DNA of 33,408 nucleotides from Olleya sp. Its GTDB lineage: Bacteria; Bacteroidota; Bacteroidia; Flavobacteriales; Flavobacteriaceae. The number at the start of each line of letters is the position of its first letter. The stretch's first letter is position 1. This document shows positions 6,772 to 16,639 of the stretch, one piece after another. The notes beneath the pieces were generated by a model. It was not told the origin of the DNA. It worked only from the letters and a program-made list of their open reading frames with translations, and made no database searches. Both the position numbers and the translations under genes were made by a program. The stretch is taken from the NCBI GenBank assembly GCA_023300575.1, contig JALZUT010000202.1, forward strand, positions 1-33,408, in the 5' to 3' direction.

Positions 6772-7377
6772 CTATAACCAGTAATTTACTAAAATAAGTT
6801 GAGGTAATATACCAATTGCAAGTCCGGCTAGTAATTCTTTAATAGTATGCGCTTTTAGCGTTAACCTTGACGTTGCGATAGCACCTGTAATTATAGCCAT
6901 TAACGCTAAACTTCTGTTTATATTAATACTAAAGTTAATAGATAAAACCATAAAAAACATAAAGACACCTCCTACAGCAATCATATGTATACTTGCTTTA
7001 AATTTAGAAATTGCTAAAGCTAAACAGGTTAAATTAGAGAGTAATACACCAATAAAAAAGTAATACAATTCTGTTATTTGGTCTATCGGAAAAACACGTA
7101 ATACAATTAGCCCTATAATAATACAATTAATACCTAAAGGTATAATTCGCTCTTGTGTAGTTTTGAGGTAAATACTATGTGTTTTACCCAGGGTTTTAAG
7201 TAAAAAGTAAACCAATATAGGTAGTAATACAGATAGTATGGTTAATGATACTAGTTTGGATTTTATAAATCCTTCAGGAATAAAGCGAGGCGATTTAGAA
7301 AAATAGAAAATTACAGCCAATAAAGGCATTATAATAGGATGAAAAATAAACGATATGCTTTTAATAAGCCTATTCAT
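6772..7377 (-). CDS. Polytopic membrane protein, PAP2-like
   Basis: 201 residues with about six TM helices. Three segments recall degenerate PAP2 (type 2 phosphatidic acid phosphatase) motifs: KTTQERIIPLG (cf. K-x6-RP), ASIHMIAVGG (cf. PSGH) and SRLTLKAHTIKELLAG (cf. SR-x5-H-x3-D, here with E). Because residues depart from consensus, catalytic activity is uncertain. The start ATG overlaps the rpoN stop (TAATG), so the two are translationally coupled. It converges with the barrel gene 12 bases away. If active it would dephosphorylate a lipid such as undecaprenyl pyrophosphate or phosphatidate; that is inference. Confidence 0.55.
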   Translation of the reverse strand: MNRLIKSISFIFHPIIMPLLAVIFYFSKSPRFIPEGFIKSKLVSLTILSVLLPILVYFLLKTLGKTHSIYLKTTQERIIPLGINCIIIGLIVLRVFPIDQITELYYFFIGVLLSNLTCLALAISKFKASIHMIAVGGVFMFFMVLSINFSININRSLALMAIITGAIATSRLTLKAHTIKELLAGLAIGILPQLILVNYWL

Positions 7378-8834
7378 TATATTTTTTTACGCAATCTAGC
7401 TACAGGTATTTCTAATTGTTCTCTATATTTTGCAACAGTACGACGTGCAATAGGGTAGCCTTTTTCTTTAAGGATTTTGGCTAAAGCTTCATCTGTATAA
7501 GGTTTCTTTTTACTTTCTTCTTCGATTACAGTTTCTAGAATTTTTTTAATTTCTCTGGTAGATACTTCTTCTCCTTGGTCATTGGTCATGGATTCGGAGA
7601 AAAATTCTTTAATCAGTTTAGTGCCATAAGGTGTGTCAACATATTTACTATTTGCAACACGAGAAACTGTAGAAACATCCATTTCAATTTCGTCTGCAAT
7701 ATCTTTTAGAATCATAGGTCTTAGCTTACGCTCGTCACCTGTTAAAAAGTATTCTTTTTGATAATTCATAATAGAATTCATCGTTACAAAAAGCGTTTGC
7801 TGACGTTGTTTAATAGCATCTATAAACCATTTTGCTGCATCTAGTTTTTGTTTAATAAACATAACTGCATCTTTCTGTGTTTTAGATTTGTCTTTACTCT
7901 CTTTATAGCCTTTAAGCATGTTGTTGTATTCACGCGATACATGCAACTCTGGTGCATTACGACCATTAAGTGTTAATTGTAAATTACCATCAACAATTTT
8001 AATACCAAAATCGGGTACAACATGTTCTACAATTCTGTTATTTCCAGAGTAAGAACCACCAGGTTTTGGGTTAAGACGTTCTACTTCATGAATAGCATCT
8101 TTTAGTTGCGCTTCAGTAATATCAAATTTTTGCATTAACTTTTTGTAATGCTTTTTGGTAAACTTATCAAATGCTTTATCAATAATATCACAAGCTAATT
8201 GTACTTCAGGCGTTTTTTCTTTTCGGTGTAATTGAATACTTAAACATTCTTGAAGACTACGTGCACCTACACCAGCAGGATCTAATTGATGTACAATTTT
8301 AAGGACCTTAGCTACTTTTTCTTCATCTGTATAAACGCTTTGCGTAAATGCTAAATCATCGACAATATCACTTAGTTCACGACGTATATAACCACTTCCT
8401 CCAACACTTCCAACTAAAAATTCTGCTATACCACGTTCTTCATCATTAAGTCTGTAGGTATTAAGTTGATTGACTAAATGCTGTGTAAAAGAAGTGCCTG
8501 CAGCATAAGGGACACTTTTTTCATCATCATCTGCACTATAATTATTGACGCTTGTACGATACTCTGGTACTTCATCATCACTTAAATAATCATCCACATT
8601 AATGTCATCATTAACTATAGACTCACTATCTTCAAAGTCATCATGAGTATTATCCATATCATCAAACTCATCTTCTTTTTCTTCTTTTCCAGTATCTAAT
8701 GCAGGGTTTTCTTCAAGTTCTTGCTTTAAACGTTGTTCAAACGCTTGCGTAGGCAACTGTATCAATTTCATTAATTGAATTTGTTGCGGAGACAATTTTT
8801 GCGATAATTTGAACTGTAAATATTGTTTAAGCAT
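7377..8834 (-). CDS. rpoN: RNA polymerase sigma-54 factor
   Basis: 485 residues, full length. Region I is clear (LKQYLQFKLSQKLSPQQIQLMKLIQLP, then a Glu/Leu/Gln-rich helix). It is followed by the acidic region II (DEFDDMDNTHDDFEDSE...), the core-binding region, the HTH near DIADEIEMDVSTVSRVANSKYV, and the diagnostic RpoN box ARRTVAKYR at about 463-471. Sigma-54 recognises -24/-12 promoters and needs AAA+ activators, none of which is encoded in this window. It lies downstream of asnS behind a terminator, so it probably has its own promoter. Its stop overlaps the next gene's start. Confidence 0.97.
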   Translation of the reverse strand: MLKQYLQFKLSQKLSPQQIQLMKLIQLPTQAFEQRLKQELEENPALDTGKEEKEDEFDDMDNTHDDFEDSESIVNDDINVDDYLSDDEVPEYRTSVNNYSADDDEKSVPYAAGTSFTQHLVNQLNTYRLNDEERGIAEFLVGSVGGSGYIRRELSDIVDDLAFTQSVYTDEEKVAKVLKIVHQLDPAGVGARSLQECLSIQLHRKEKTPEVQLACDIIDKAFDKFTKKHYKKLMQKFDITEAQLKDAIHEVERLNPKPGGSYSGNNRIVEHVVPDFGIKIVDGNLQLTLNGRNAPELHVSREYNNMLKGYKESKDKSKTQKDAVMFIKQKLDAAKWFIDAIKQRQQTLFVTMNSIMNYQKEYFLTGDERKLRPMILKDIADEIEMDVSTVSRVANSKYVDTPYGTKLIKEFFSESMTNDQGEEVSTREIKKILETVIEEESKKKPYTDEALAKILKEKGYPIARRTVAKYREQLEIPVARLRKKI

Positions 8835-8861
8835 ATTTGATTTTAGAATTATGATAAAAAT

Positions 8862-8902
8862 AAAAAAAACAATCTACATTATTGATTTTAGTAGATTGTT
8901 TT
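8862..8902 (-). terminator. Intrinsic terminator after asnS
   Basis: Read on the minus strand, AAAACAATCTAC and GTAGATTGTTTT form an exact 12-bp stem with a 13-base loop and run into eight T residues. It lies between asnS and rpoN and separates the two transcripts. Confidence 0.88.
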
Positions 8903-8928
8903 AATATTTATTTATGTCTATATATTAC

Positions 8929-10359
8929 TTAGAATTCTGCATTTTGAGGTGTTCTAGGGTAAGGTATAACGTCTCTAATGTTGCCCATTCCAGTAGCAAA
9001 CATAACTAAACGCTCGAAACCTAATCCAAAACCAGAATGTACAGCAGTACCATATTTACGTAAATCTAAGTACCACCACAATTCTTCTTCAGAAATATCT
9101 AAAACTGCCATTTTTTGTTTTAATACGTCTAGACGTTCTTCACGTTGTGCACCTCCAATAATTTCACCAATACCTGGAAATAAAACATCCATAGCACGAA
9201 CGGTTTTACCATCTTCGTTTAAACGCATGTAAAAGGCTTTAATATTTGCAGGATAATCAAATAAAATGACTGGACATTTAAAGTGTTTTTCTACTAAAAA
9301 ACGTTCATGTTCAGACTGTAAATCGGCTCCCCATTCTTCAATGATATAATTGAATTTCTTCTTTTTATTTGGCTTAGAATTTCTAAGAATATCTATAGCT
9401 TCAGTATAACTTACGCGTTTAAAATTATTTTCGGTTACAAATTTTAATTTTTCAATTAAAGATAATTCACTGCGTTGGGCTTGTGGTTTTGTTTTTTCTT
9501 CGTCTAACAAACGTTTATCTAAAAATTCTAAGTCATCATCATTATGTTCTAAAACATATGAAAGAACAGACTTAATAAAATCTTCAGCTAAATCCATATT
9601 GCCTGCTAAATCCATGAAAGCAACTTCAGGTTCAATCATCCAAAACTCAGATAAATGACGTGTTGTATTAGAGTTTTCTGCTCTAAATGTTGGTCCAAAA
9701 GTATAAACTTTACCAAGAGACATTGCGTAAGTTTCTGCTTCTAATTGCCCAGAAACTGTAAGGTTTGTGTCTTTACCAAAGAAGTTTTTAGATTGGTCTA
9801 TTTCTCCTTCTTCGTTTAATGGTGGTTTTTTTTGATCTAGTGTACTAACGCGAAACATTTCGCCTGCACCTTCTGCATCACTACCTGTAATAATTGGTGT
9901 GTGCATATTGTAAAAACCGTTTTTAGTAAAATAGTTATGAACTGCAAAAGATAATGCAGAGCGTAAACGCATCACTGCACTAAACGTATTAGTCCTGGTA
10001 CGTAAATGTGCGTTTTCTCTTAAAAATTCAAAACTGTGTTTTTTAGGTTGAATTGGATATGTTTCTGGATCCGAATCTCCTAAAATTTCAATTTTTGTAA
10101 CCACAATTTCTACTGCTTGACCTTTACCTTGACTTTCTACCAAATCTCCAGTTATAGCAACTGCTGCTCCTGTTGTAATGCGCTTTAAAAGTGTTTCGTC
10201 TGTGTTTTCAAAATCTACTACGCATTGTATATTGTTTAAGGTAGACCCATCATTTAAAGCTATAAAACGATTAGCTCTAAAGGTACGTACCCATCCTTTT
10301 ATATGGACTTCTTGCAATGTAGTTTCTTTTAATAATGTAGCGACAGTATATTGGTTCAT
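8929..10359 (-). CDS. asnS: Asparaginyl-tRNA synthetase
   Basis: 476 residues, class IIb synthetase. An N-terminal OB-fold anticodon-binding domain ([22 protein letters not shown]) is followed by the catalytic core: the [11 protein letters not shown] segment, motif 2 ([25 protein letters not shown]) and motif 3 ([15 protein letters not shown]), ending in [17 protein letters not shown]. It charges tRNA-Asn with asparagine. A 35-base gap separates it from the upstream RND exporter, so read-through from there is possible. The ATG at 10359 gives a standard N-terminus. Confidence 0.97.
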   Translation of the reverse strand: MNQYTVATLLKETTLQEVHIKGWVRTFRANRFIALNDGSTLNNIQCVVDFENTDETLLKRITTGAAVAITGDLVESQGKGQAVEIVVTKIEILGDSDPETYPIQPKKHSFEFLRENAHLRTRTNTFSAVMRLRSALSFAVHNYFTKNGFYNMHTPIITGSDAEGAGEMFRVSTLDQKKPPLNEEGEIDQSKNFFGKDTNLTVSGQLEAETYAMSLGKVYTFGPTFRAENSNTTRHLSEFWMIEPEVAFMDLAGNMDLAEDFIKSVLSYVLEHNDDDLEFLDKRLLDEEKTKPQAQRSELSLIEKLKFVTENNFKRVSYTEAIDILRNSKPNKKKKFNYIIEEWGADLQSEHERFLVEKHFKCPVILFDYPANIKAFYMRLNEDGKTVRAMDVLFPGIGEIIGGAQREERLDVLKQKMAVLDISEEELWWYLDLRKYGTAVHSGFGLGFERLVMFATGMGNIRDVIPYPRTPQNAEF

Positions 10360-10394
10360 TTTTAAAATATTTTGATTAAAAATATAATTTTTTC

Positions 10395-12806
10395 TTAATT
10401 TTCTTCAGAATAAGTAGCACTTTTGTCACCAGCATCCTCAGGAATAATGTTTATAGTTGGTTTTTTAAGCACTTCTTTATTGGCAATACTGCGTTCTAAG
10501 GAAAGTAATAGAGAAGGTAATAAAATCAAATTAGACAACATTGCAAACAGTAGTGTAACCGACACTAATGCACCAAGTGCAACTGTACCTCCAAAACTTG
10601 AAATAATAAATACCGAAAAACCGAAGAATAAAACAATAGACGTATAAACCATACTTACTCCAGTTTCGCGTAAAGCAGCATAAACCGATTTTTTTATCCT
10701 CCAGTTATTGGCTTGTAATTCTTGTCTGTATTTAGCTAAAAAATGTATGGTATCATCTACCGAAATTCCAAACGCAATACTAAACACTAATATAGTTGAC
10801 GGTTTTATTGGCACACCTAAATAACCCATTAATCCTGCTGTGAACACTAGTGGTAATAGGTTAGGGATTAGCGACACAATAATCATTCTAAAAGAACGAA
10901 ACATATATGCCATAAATAATGAGATTAAAAAAATGGCTAAAGACAAGGATATAGCTAAGTTTTTAACTAAATAAGTTGTTCCTTTTTGAAACACTATAGC
11001 TTTACCTGTCATTGTAACGTTGTAACGCTCATCAGGAAAAACATGATCTATTTTATCTTGCAGATTTTGTTGGATACGCTCCATTTTATCTGTTCCAATA
11101 TCTTTCATAAACGTTGTAATTCTAGCATATTGACCAGTACTGTCTACAAAGTTTGCGAGTAAATCAACATTAGATGTCGAGTTTTTTGCAAAGGATAAAA
11201 TAAAGTTATTTTCTTGATTTGTAGGTAATTGGTAATACTTAGGATTACCATTATAATAAGCTTGTTTAGAGTATTTTACTAATCCAACAACAGAAATAGG
11301 TTTAGAAAATTCTGGCGTTTCTTCTATAAACGCTTCAATTTTTTCCATACGTTTTAAAGTAGACAACTTCATTACCCCTTTTTTCTTTTTGGTATCAATC
11401 ATTATTTCTAAAGGCATAATGCCATTAAATTCTTCTTCAAAAAAACGTATGTCTTTAAAAAACTCGGCTTTTTGAGGCATATCTTCTATTAGACTACCAG
11501 AAATCTTAATTTGAAAAATACCAATTATACACACAATAAGTAATACTACAGAAGTAGTGTAGATAGCGATGCGTTTTTCTTTTACCATTCGTACCATCCA
11601 ATTTACAAAACTACTAACCCAACGTTTATTTAGATGCTCTAAATGACGTTCTTTTGGATAAGGTAAAAAGGTATAAATGATTGGTATTATTAATAAGCAT
11701 AATATAAAAATAGCCAGAATACTTAGAGAAGCAACAACACCAAACTCTTTAAGTAATTGGCTTTCTGTAAGTATAAATGTTGCAAAACCTGATGCGGTTG
11801 TAACATTAGTCATTAATGTAGCATTACCAACTTTGGTAATTACACGCTGTAAACTTTTTACTTTATTACCATGAGATTTTACTTCATTTTGGTATTTATT
11901 AATAAGGAAAATACAATTTGGTATTCCTATTACAATAATTAATGGCGGAATTAATGCAGTTAAAACCGAAATTTCATAACCTAATAATCCAATAATACCA
12001 AGTGTCCACATCACACCAATACAGACTACGACTAATGAGATAAATGTGGCTCTAAACGATCTAAAAAATAAGAAAAATATAATTGAGGTTACTAATAATG
12101 CAGCTATTATAAATAGATTAATTTCATCTACGATGTTTTTAGAATTTAGCGTACGTATGTATGGCATGCCAGAGACTCTAACATCTAGATATTGTGCTTT
12201 TTCAAAAGCTTCAACTCTATTGCTTAAGTTATTTATTATAAAGTCTTTTCTTGCAGGTGTATTTACTATGTCTTTCTTTAAATAAATAGCTGTTCGGATG
12301 GTTTTAGTTTCTTTATTAAATAAGAAATTATCGTAAAAAGGATATTTATTAAATAACTCGTCTTGTAGTTTTTCTATCTGTGCTAAAGAAGAAATAGAGT
12401 CTTTTATAAAAGGCTCTAAAATAAACTTATCTTCCTTTTTATGGCGTATTAATCTTTGAAGATCTTTTATAGAAATTATAGATTCTACTTCTGGAGCAGT
12501 TCTAAGACTATCAGAAAGGGTATTCCAAGCGTTTAATTTTTCTTTAGTAAAGAGGGTAGAGTCTTTGACACCAAGTACAATAAGGTTTCCTTCTTCGCCA
12601 AATACGTCTAAAAATTCTTGGTAAGTAATATTTACTTCGTGGTCATCTGGTAATAGATTAGCGCCTGTAAAAGCAAAACGCATGTGTTTCCATTGGGTAC
12701 TAAAAAGTATAGTGACCACAATAATAGACAGCAAAATAATTATTTTTTTTCTTAAAATAAGTCTTGCGGTAATATCCCAAAAATTAGCTGAAAATAATTT
12801 TAACAT
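10395..12806 (-). CDS. RND/MMPL superfamily exporter
   Basis: The ORF track starts at a TTG (12827). The ATG at 12806 ([12 protein letters not shown]) gives about 803 residues and a better N-terminus. The layout is the duplicated RND fold: TM1 ([14 protein letters not shown]), a large periplasmic loop, TM2-6 with [28 protein letters not shown] and the [18 protein letters not shown] segment, then TM7, a second loop, and TM8-12 with the repeat-2 counterpart [24 protein letters not shown] and [15 protein letters not shown]. Such Patched/MMPL-like proteins export lipids, hopanoids or hydrophobic compounds using proton flow; the substrate here is unknown. It lies downstream of the DUF5686-like barrel and upstream of asnS. 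Confidence 0.85.
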   Translation of the reverse strand: MLKLFSANFWDITARLILRKKIIILLSIIVVTILFSTQWKHMRFAFTGANLLPDDHEVNITYQEFLDVFGEEGNLIVLGVKDSTLFTKEKLNAWNTLSDSLRTAPEVESIISIKDLQRLIRHKKEDKFILEPFIKDSISSLAQIEKLQDELFNKYPFYDNFLFNKETKTIRTAIYLKKDIVNTPARKDFIINNLSNRVEAFEKAQYLDVRVSGMPYIRTLNSKNIVDEINLFIIAALLVTSIIFFLFFRSFRATFISLVVVCIGVMWTLGIIGLLGYEISVLTALIPPLIIVIGIPNCIFLINKYQNEVKSHGNKVKSLQRVITKVGNATLMTNVTTASGFATFILTESQLLKEFGVVASLSILAIFILCLLIIPIIYTFLPYPKERHLEHLNKRWVSSFVNWMVRMVKEKRIAIYTTSVVLLIVCIIGIFQIKISGSLIEDMPQKAEFFKDIRFFEEEFNGIMPLEIMIDTKKKKGVMKLSTLKRMEKIEAFIEETPEFSKPISVVGLVKYSKQAYYNGNPKYYQLPTNQENNFILSFAKNSTSNVDLLANFVDSTGQYARITTFMKDIGTDKMERIQQNLQDKIDHVFPDERYNVTMTGKAIVFQKGTTYLVKNLAISLSLAIFLISLFMAYMFRSFRMIIVSLIPNLLPLVFTAGLMGYLGVPIKPSTILVFSIAFGISVDDTIHFLAKYRQELQANNWRIKKSVYAALRETGVSMVYTSIVLFFGFSVFIISSFGGTVALGALVSVTLLFAMLSNLILLPSLLLSLERSIANKEVLKKPTINIIPEDAGDKSATYSEEN

Positions 12807-12857
12807 AATGCATAAAAAACGATGCAAAGGTATGCAAAACCTAAGACAAATTATTAT

Positions 12858-14138
12858 TTATAATGAAATATTGAAAGTGAATTTTAATGCAATATTATCT
12901 TCCTCATTTGGTAAGTGGTAAGCACCATATCTATATGTAGCGCTAAGCCCAAAGCCAAAGATAAGTTTGTTGATTTCAAAACCACTTTCAGTATATCCTT
13001 TATTAAGTCTGTCAAAAGTTATATTTTGATGCCTTTCTATATTATTAATGTTCCCAATAGCGTAACGCGTTACTAATACTAATTGCGGATTAAAACGTTG
13101 TGAAATATGAAAAGGTTTGATGTAATGTTTAAGGACTATAGTAGAGAAACGATCAGAGAAAAACTCATTAAAAAACATGGTTTCAAAACTGTTGATACCA
13201 GCAACCGAAAAGCGTTGTAATATTGTTTCTTTATTTATATTATTTGGATAAGCATGATACAAATGGGTTAGAGGTGTGTCACCACTTGCAACACCTAAAG
13301 ATAAGGTACCAATAGTATGCGAGTCTTTATTATGTTGTATTTTATGAATGGTTCTAAAATCAAATTTTGAGAAATTAAAATCGGCATTTAAAACATCTTT
13401 AAAACTTTTGGTGTATTGAAATGTAAATTTAGGATAGCCATTAACAATTGTAGTTTGCTTTTCTTCCGTTTTAGTTAAGTTAAACGGATCCCATTGTATG
13501 GCGACTTTTGCAGTAGTGGTTTCAAAATTGCTAAATGCTTGACCATCTAAAACGTAATTATAAGTGTAAGTTGGATTAATGTTACTTACGGATAATTCTG
13601 TTTTTGCGTATAATTTTGAATTAATTTCATGTTCAACAGACACTGCTGAAGTTATGTGTTTATGAAACAAATCTATGTTAAGTAAACGTGGTTCAAAAAA
13701 AGAAAAAGTTCTGCTATCTGTTAAAAAAGCAGAGCTTCCAGTTTCCATTAAGTCATTTATGTGATGTAGATTTATCCAGGTTTTAGTTTTAGGATTTACT
13801 CTAAAACCACCTCCAATTTTGTATTTAAACCTGTTATCTTTAAACCCGTAAACTAAGTAAGAGTCGATACGATATTTTTCAGAAAAAGCATCATTTGTAA
13901 TACCACCCAAACCTGTTCTAAAACCTTCAAATTGATTAAATTTAATAAGATATCTTAAATCAAAATTCCAGACTTTTGTCGGAAAAAAACCATTACCTAT
14001 TTGTTTTAAAAGTGTACTAGATTTAGTTGTATCATTAATTTTTACACTTTCTTCTTCAGGATTTTGAGCTAAAGCTATATTAAGACTAAAAAAGCAGAGT
14101 AGTAGTAGCCCGTTTTTTATTTTCTTAAAGTACCGCAT
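12858..14138 (-). CDS. Stand-alone DUF5686-like outer-membrane barrel protein
   Basis: 426 residues with a signal peptide (KNGLLLLCFFSLNIALAQ). The segments NQFEGFRTGLGGITNDAFS, YLVYGFKDNRFKYKIGGGFRVN and FETMFFNEFFSDRFSTIVLKH, and the last strands, resemble the C-terminal beta-barrel of DUF5686 proteins. Usual DUF5686 proteins are about 800 residues and begin with a carboxypeptidase-like regulatory domain; that domain is absent here. It is either a genuine short form or a very divergent barrel. The gene overlaps the TlpA-like gene by 14 bases (ATG at 14138 inside its end), so the two are coupled. Transport or anchoring roles are unknown. Confidence 0.6.
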   Translation of the reverse strand: MRYFKKIKNGLLLLCFFSLNIALAQNPEEESVKINDTTKSSTLLKQIGNGFFPTKVWNFDLRYLIKFNQFEGFRTGLGGITNDAFSEKYRIDSYLVYGFKDNRFKYKIGGGFRVNPKTKTWINLHHINDLMETGSSAFLTDSRTFSFFEPRLLNIDLFHKHITSAVSVEHEINSKLYAKTELSVSNINPTYTYNYVLDGQAFSNFETTTAKVAIQWDPFNLTKTEEKQTTIVNGYPKFTFQYTKSFKDVLNADFNFSKFDFRTIHKIQHNKDSHTIGTLSLGVASGDTPLTHLYHAYPNNINKETILQRFSVAGINSFETMFFNEFFSDRFSTIVLKHYIKPFHISQRFNPQLVLVTRYAIGNINNIERHQNITFDRLNKGYTESGFEINKLIFGFGLSATYRYGAYHLPNEEDNIALKFTFNISL

Positions 14139-14862
14139 TAATAGCTTCTGTAAGGACTGTTTTTATATTAGTTCTATAACCAATTTCTTTAGCGATTATT
14201 TCGCCTTCTTTATTAATAACAATACTAGTTGGGTAACTTTGTACACGGTACATAGTTATAACATCATTAGCATTTGGTATAAGTGTAAAATCAAATGTAG
14301 TATCCTCTATAAATTGCTCGATAAGTTCTTTTTTATTAAAAGTAATGGCTAAAAATTTTACGTCTTTATCTTTAAAGTCTTCGGTTAATTGATTTAGTTC
14401 TGGCATTTCTTGCACGCAAGGCCCACACTTTGTAAACCAAAAATTTATAACCACAACTTTACCTTTTAAGTCGGATAGTTTAAAACTGTTTCCGTCTAAA
14501 TCGGTAACTAAAAAGTCTAGTGCTTTTTCTCCATCTACAAAATCGGCTTCAGGATTTCTAGTAACTATATTATCTAAGGCTCTTTTTCGCTTAAAAATCA
14601 CAGATTTTAAACTTTTACTTTGATCAACATAAAATAAAGGCGTGTAATCTGGATTAGCCATCAGCTCGAGTTGTGACATTGGTAATATTTTTCCGTTCTC
14701 GTTAAAAAGTAAAACATCAGGAGTTATAATAATCTCCGTAGTTTTTACTTCTTCCTCAGAAAGTAAACGCTGATTGTCAGGAATAAACTTATAGTCTTGT
14801 GCTTGCAGTATACAGCTTAAAAGAAGTGCTAGTAAAAATAGAGCAGATTTTAAAACGTTCAT
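14125..14862 (-). CDS. TlpA-family periplasmic thioredoxin-like oxidoreductase
   Basis: The ORF track starts at 14892, but the ATG at 14862 begins a clean signal peptide (MNVLKSALFLLALLLSCILQAQ), so it is preferred; this gives 245 residues. LLSC could also be a lipobox. A domain of about 90 residues before the fold has no assignment. The thioredoxin fold starts at about FLVTDLDGNSFKLSDLKGKVVVINFWFTKCGPCVQEMP, with an intact CGPC site, and ends with the cis-Pro loop VQSYPTSIVINKEGEI. It is likely membrane-anchored or periplasmic and reduces disulfides of envelope proteins (cytochrome maturation, oxidative damage repair). It is the first gene of a unit with the DUF5686-like barrel. Confidence 0.85.
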   Translation of the reverse strand: MNVLKSALFLLALLLSCILQAQDYKFIPDNQRLLSEEEVKTTEIIITPDVLLFNENGKILPMSQLELMANPDYTPLFYVDQSKSLKSVIFKRKRALDNIVTRNPEADFVDGEKALDFLVTDLDGNSFKLSDLKGKVVVINFWFTKCGPCVQEMPELNQLTEDFKDKDVKFLAITFNKKELIEQFIEDTTFDFTLIPNANDVITMYRVQSYPTSIVINKEGEIIAKEIGYRTNIKTVLTEAINAVL

Positions 14863-14910
14863 AATAGATAATTTAGTTAAACATAAACGCAAATTGGTTG
14901 TGTATGGTAT

Positions 14911-14937
14911 AAAAAAAAGCGACTATTAATGTCGCTT
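14911..14937 (-). terminator. Intrinsic terminator after frr
   Basis: On the minus strand AAGCGAC pairs with GTCGCTT across a 7-base loop, followed by eight T residues. It begins a few bases after the frr stop codon. Confidence 0.88.
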
Positions 14938-14943
14938 AAATTA

Positions 14944-15501
14944 TTATACAGTCATAATTTCTGTTTCTTTACCAGCAAGTAACTCTTCAATTCTCTTAAC
15001 GTATTTGTCTGTTAAAGTTTGAATATCTGCTTCGGCATTTTTTTGTAAATCTTCAGATGCATCTTCTGTTTTTTTAATGTCGCCATTAGCTTCTTTACGT
15101 GCGTTTCTTACACCAATTTTAGCGTCTTCAGCTTCTGCCTTAGCTTGCTTAGCAAGTTCCCGTCTGCGCTCTTCTGTTAGAGCAGGTACGTTAATAATTA
15201 TTGTGTCACCATTATTCATTGGATTAAATCCAAGATTTGCAATCATGATTGCTTTTTCAATTTCATGAAGCATTCCTTTTTCCCATGGTTGTACCGTAAT
15301 AGTTCTACCATCTGGTGTATTTACATTTGCTACTTGCGCTAAAGGTGTTTGCGACCCATAATAGTCTACCATAACACTTCCTAACATTGACGGACTAGCC
15401 TTACCTGCACGTATGTTTGTAAATTCTTTTTCTAAGTGCTTTATAGCTTTATCCATTGCTTCCTGAGCAGTGTCTATAATAAATGTGATGTCTTCGTTCA
15501 T
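14944..15501 (-). CDS. frr: Ribosome recycling factor
   Basis: 185 residues, the standard length. The family signatures are visible: HLEKEFTNIRAGKASPSMLGSVMVDYYG, PWEKGMLHEIEKAIMIANLGFNP, INVPALTEERRRELAKQAK and the coiled-coil RNARKEANGDIKK. It splits post-termination ribosomes together with EF-G. It is preceded by pyrH with a 208-base gap in which no clear terminator or promoter was found, and is followed by a terminator. The pyrH-frr pairing is conserved in bacteria. Confidence 0.97.
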   Translation of the reverse strand: MNEDITFIIDTAQEAMDKAIKHLEKEFTNIRAGKASPSMLGSVMVDYYGSQTPLAQVANVNTPDGRTITVQPWEKGMLHEIEKAIMIANLGFNPMNNGDTIIINVPALTEERRRELAKQAKAEAEDAKIGVRNARKEANGDIKKTEDASEDLQKNAEADIQTLTDKYVKRIEELLAGKETEIMTV

Positions 15502-15709
15502 TATTGTAATTTTTATTCTACTTTATTTTGAAATCAATAATTAAGCCAAAATAATTTTGATTGTAACTTTGAGTATTACCAATATGAAACTATATTTTCA
15601 TTGAAGGTGTAAAGCAAGGCTTTTCAAAAGGTTTTTATTCTATAATACTAATGTAGTTAATTTTTAGAAATTGATATAATTTTAAAATTTATAACAACGT
15701 AAAAATTTA

Positions 15710-16417
15710 TTATAAACTTACTTGTGTTCCTATGTTTTCTCCAGAGACTACTCTCATTAAATTTCCTTTTGTATTCATATCAAATACTATAATAGGTAAT
15801 TCGTTTTCTTGACTTAATGTAAAAGCTGTTGTGTCCATAACTTTTAAGCCTTTTCTTAAGACGTCATCAAAAGTAATATGGTCAAATTTGATAGCTGTAC
15901 TGTCTTTTTCTGGATCTACGTTGTAAATTCCATCTACACGTGTTCCTTTTAAAATAACATCTGCTTCTATTTCTATTGCTCTTAAAACTGCAGCAGAATC
16001 TGTAGTAAAATAAGGATTTCCTGTTCCACCACCAAAAATGACAACACGACCTTTACGTAGATGGCTCATCGCTTTTCTACGTATAAAAGGCTCGGCAACC
16101 TCATTAATTTTAATAGCAGTTTGTAATCTAGTTTTTATATCTGCATCTTCTAAGGCTTGTTGTAATGCTAAACCATTAATTACTGTAGCTAACATTCCCA
16201 TATGGTCACCTTGTACACGATCCATACCATTCATAGCACCTGCAACACCTCTAAAAATGTTTCCACCACCAATAACAATTGCAACCTCAATACCTTTTTC
16301 GGTTACTGCTTTAATTTCGTTAGCATATTCAGATAAACGTTCTGGATCTATACCATATTGACGGTTACCCATTAGGGCTTCACCAGATAATTTTAGGAGG
16401 ATGCGTTTGTATTTCAT
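15710..16417 (-). CDS. pyrH: UMP kinase (uridylate kinase)
   Basis: The ORF track extends to 16459, but the ATG at 16417 ([17 protein letters not shown]) matches the family start, giving 235 residues. The amino-acid-kinase fold is shown by [41 protein letters not shown] and [16 protein letters not shown]. It phosphorylates UMP to UDP with ATP and is usually a GTP-activated, UTP-inhibited hexamer. The gene lies between a terminator that follows tsf and frr, and a -7-like TAGCTTTG (16447-16454) stands just upstream. Confidence 0.96.
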   Translation of the reverse strand: MKYKRILLKLSGEALMGNRQYGIDPERLSEYANEIKAVTEKGIEVAIVIGGGNIFRGVAGAMNGMDRVQGDHMGMLATVINGLALQQALEDADIKTRLQTAIKINEVAEPFIRRKAMSHLRKGRVVIFGGGTGNPYFTTDSAAVLRAIEIEADVILKGTRVDGIYNVDPEKDSTAIKFDHITFDDVLRKGLKVMDTTAFTLSQENELPIIVFDMNTKGNLMRVVSGENIGTQVSL

Positions 16418-16446
16418 TAGATGTATTGTTGCTTTTAAGCGTTTAG

Positions 16447-16454
16447 CAAAGCTA
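16447..16454 (-). promoter_or_regulatory. Candidate -7 element for pyrH
   Basis: TAGCTTTG on the minus strand fits the Bacteroidota TANNTTTG consensus. It lies between the tsf terminator and the pyrH ATG, about 30 bases before the start, where a promoter is needed. No TTG was found 17-23 bases upstream, so it is only a candidate. Confidence 0.35.
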
Positions 16455-16525
16455 CACATTTTTTTTATTTTTTTAGAATGAAAAAAGGCCTCCTAACTTT
16501 CTTTTTTATTTTGAATGTATTGTAT

Positions 16526-16563
16526 AAAAAAACCACTACGTCTATAAATAGAGTAATGGTTTT
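16526..16563 (-). terminator. Intrinsic terminator after tsf
   Basis: On the minus strand AAAACCATTACTCTAT pairs with ATAGACGTAGTGGTTTT (one G-T pair, one bulged C) around a TT loop, then seven T residues. It separates tsf from pyrH. Confidence 0.85.
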
Positions 16564-16595
16564 ATATATTTGAAATTAAGATTCTTCGTTAGCAC

Positions 16596-16617
16596 CTTGA
16601 CTAAGCTCAGTGTGACA
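16596..16617. repeat. Single REP-like unit between tsf and its terminator
   Basis: CTTGACTAAGCTCAGTGTGACA shares GACTAAGCTC with the left arm of the paired element at 2138-2193. It is one unpaired copy of the same family, placed just after the tsf stop codon. Confidence 0.5.
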
Positions 16618-16639
16618 CTCAGAGATAACAATAAGTTTG

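Noticed and set aside
16481-16506. AAAAAAG...CTTTTTT as a second terminator between tsf and pyrH
   Set aside because: The arms are A/T homopolymers with a 13-base loop, so the pairing is not specific.
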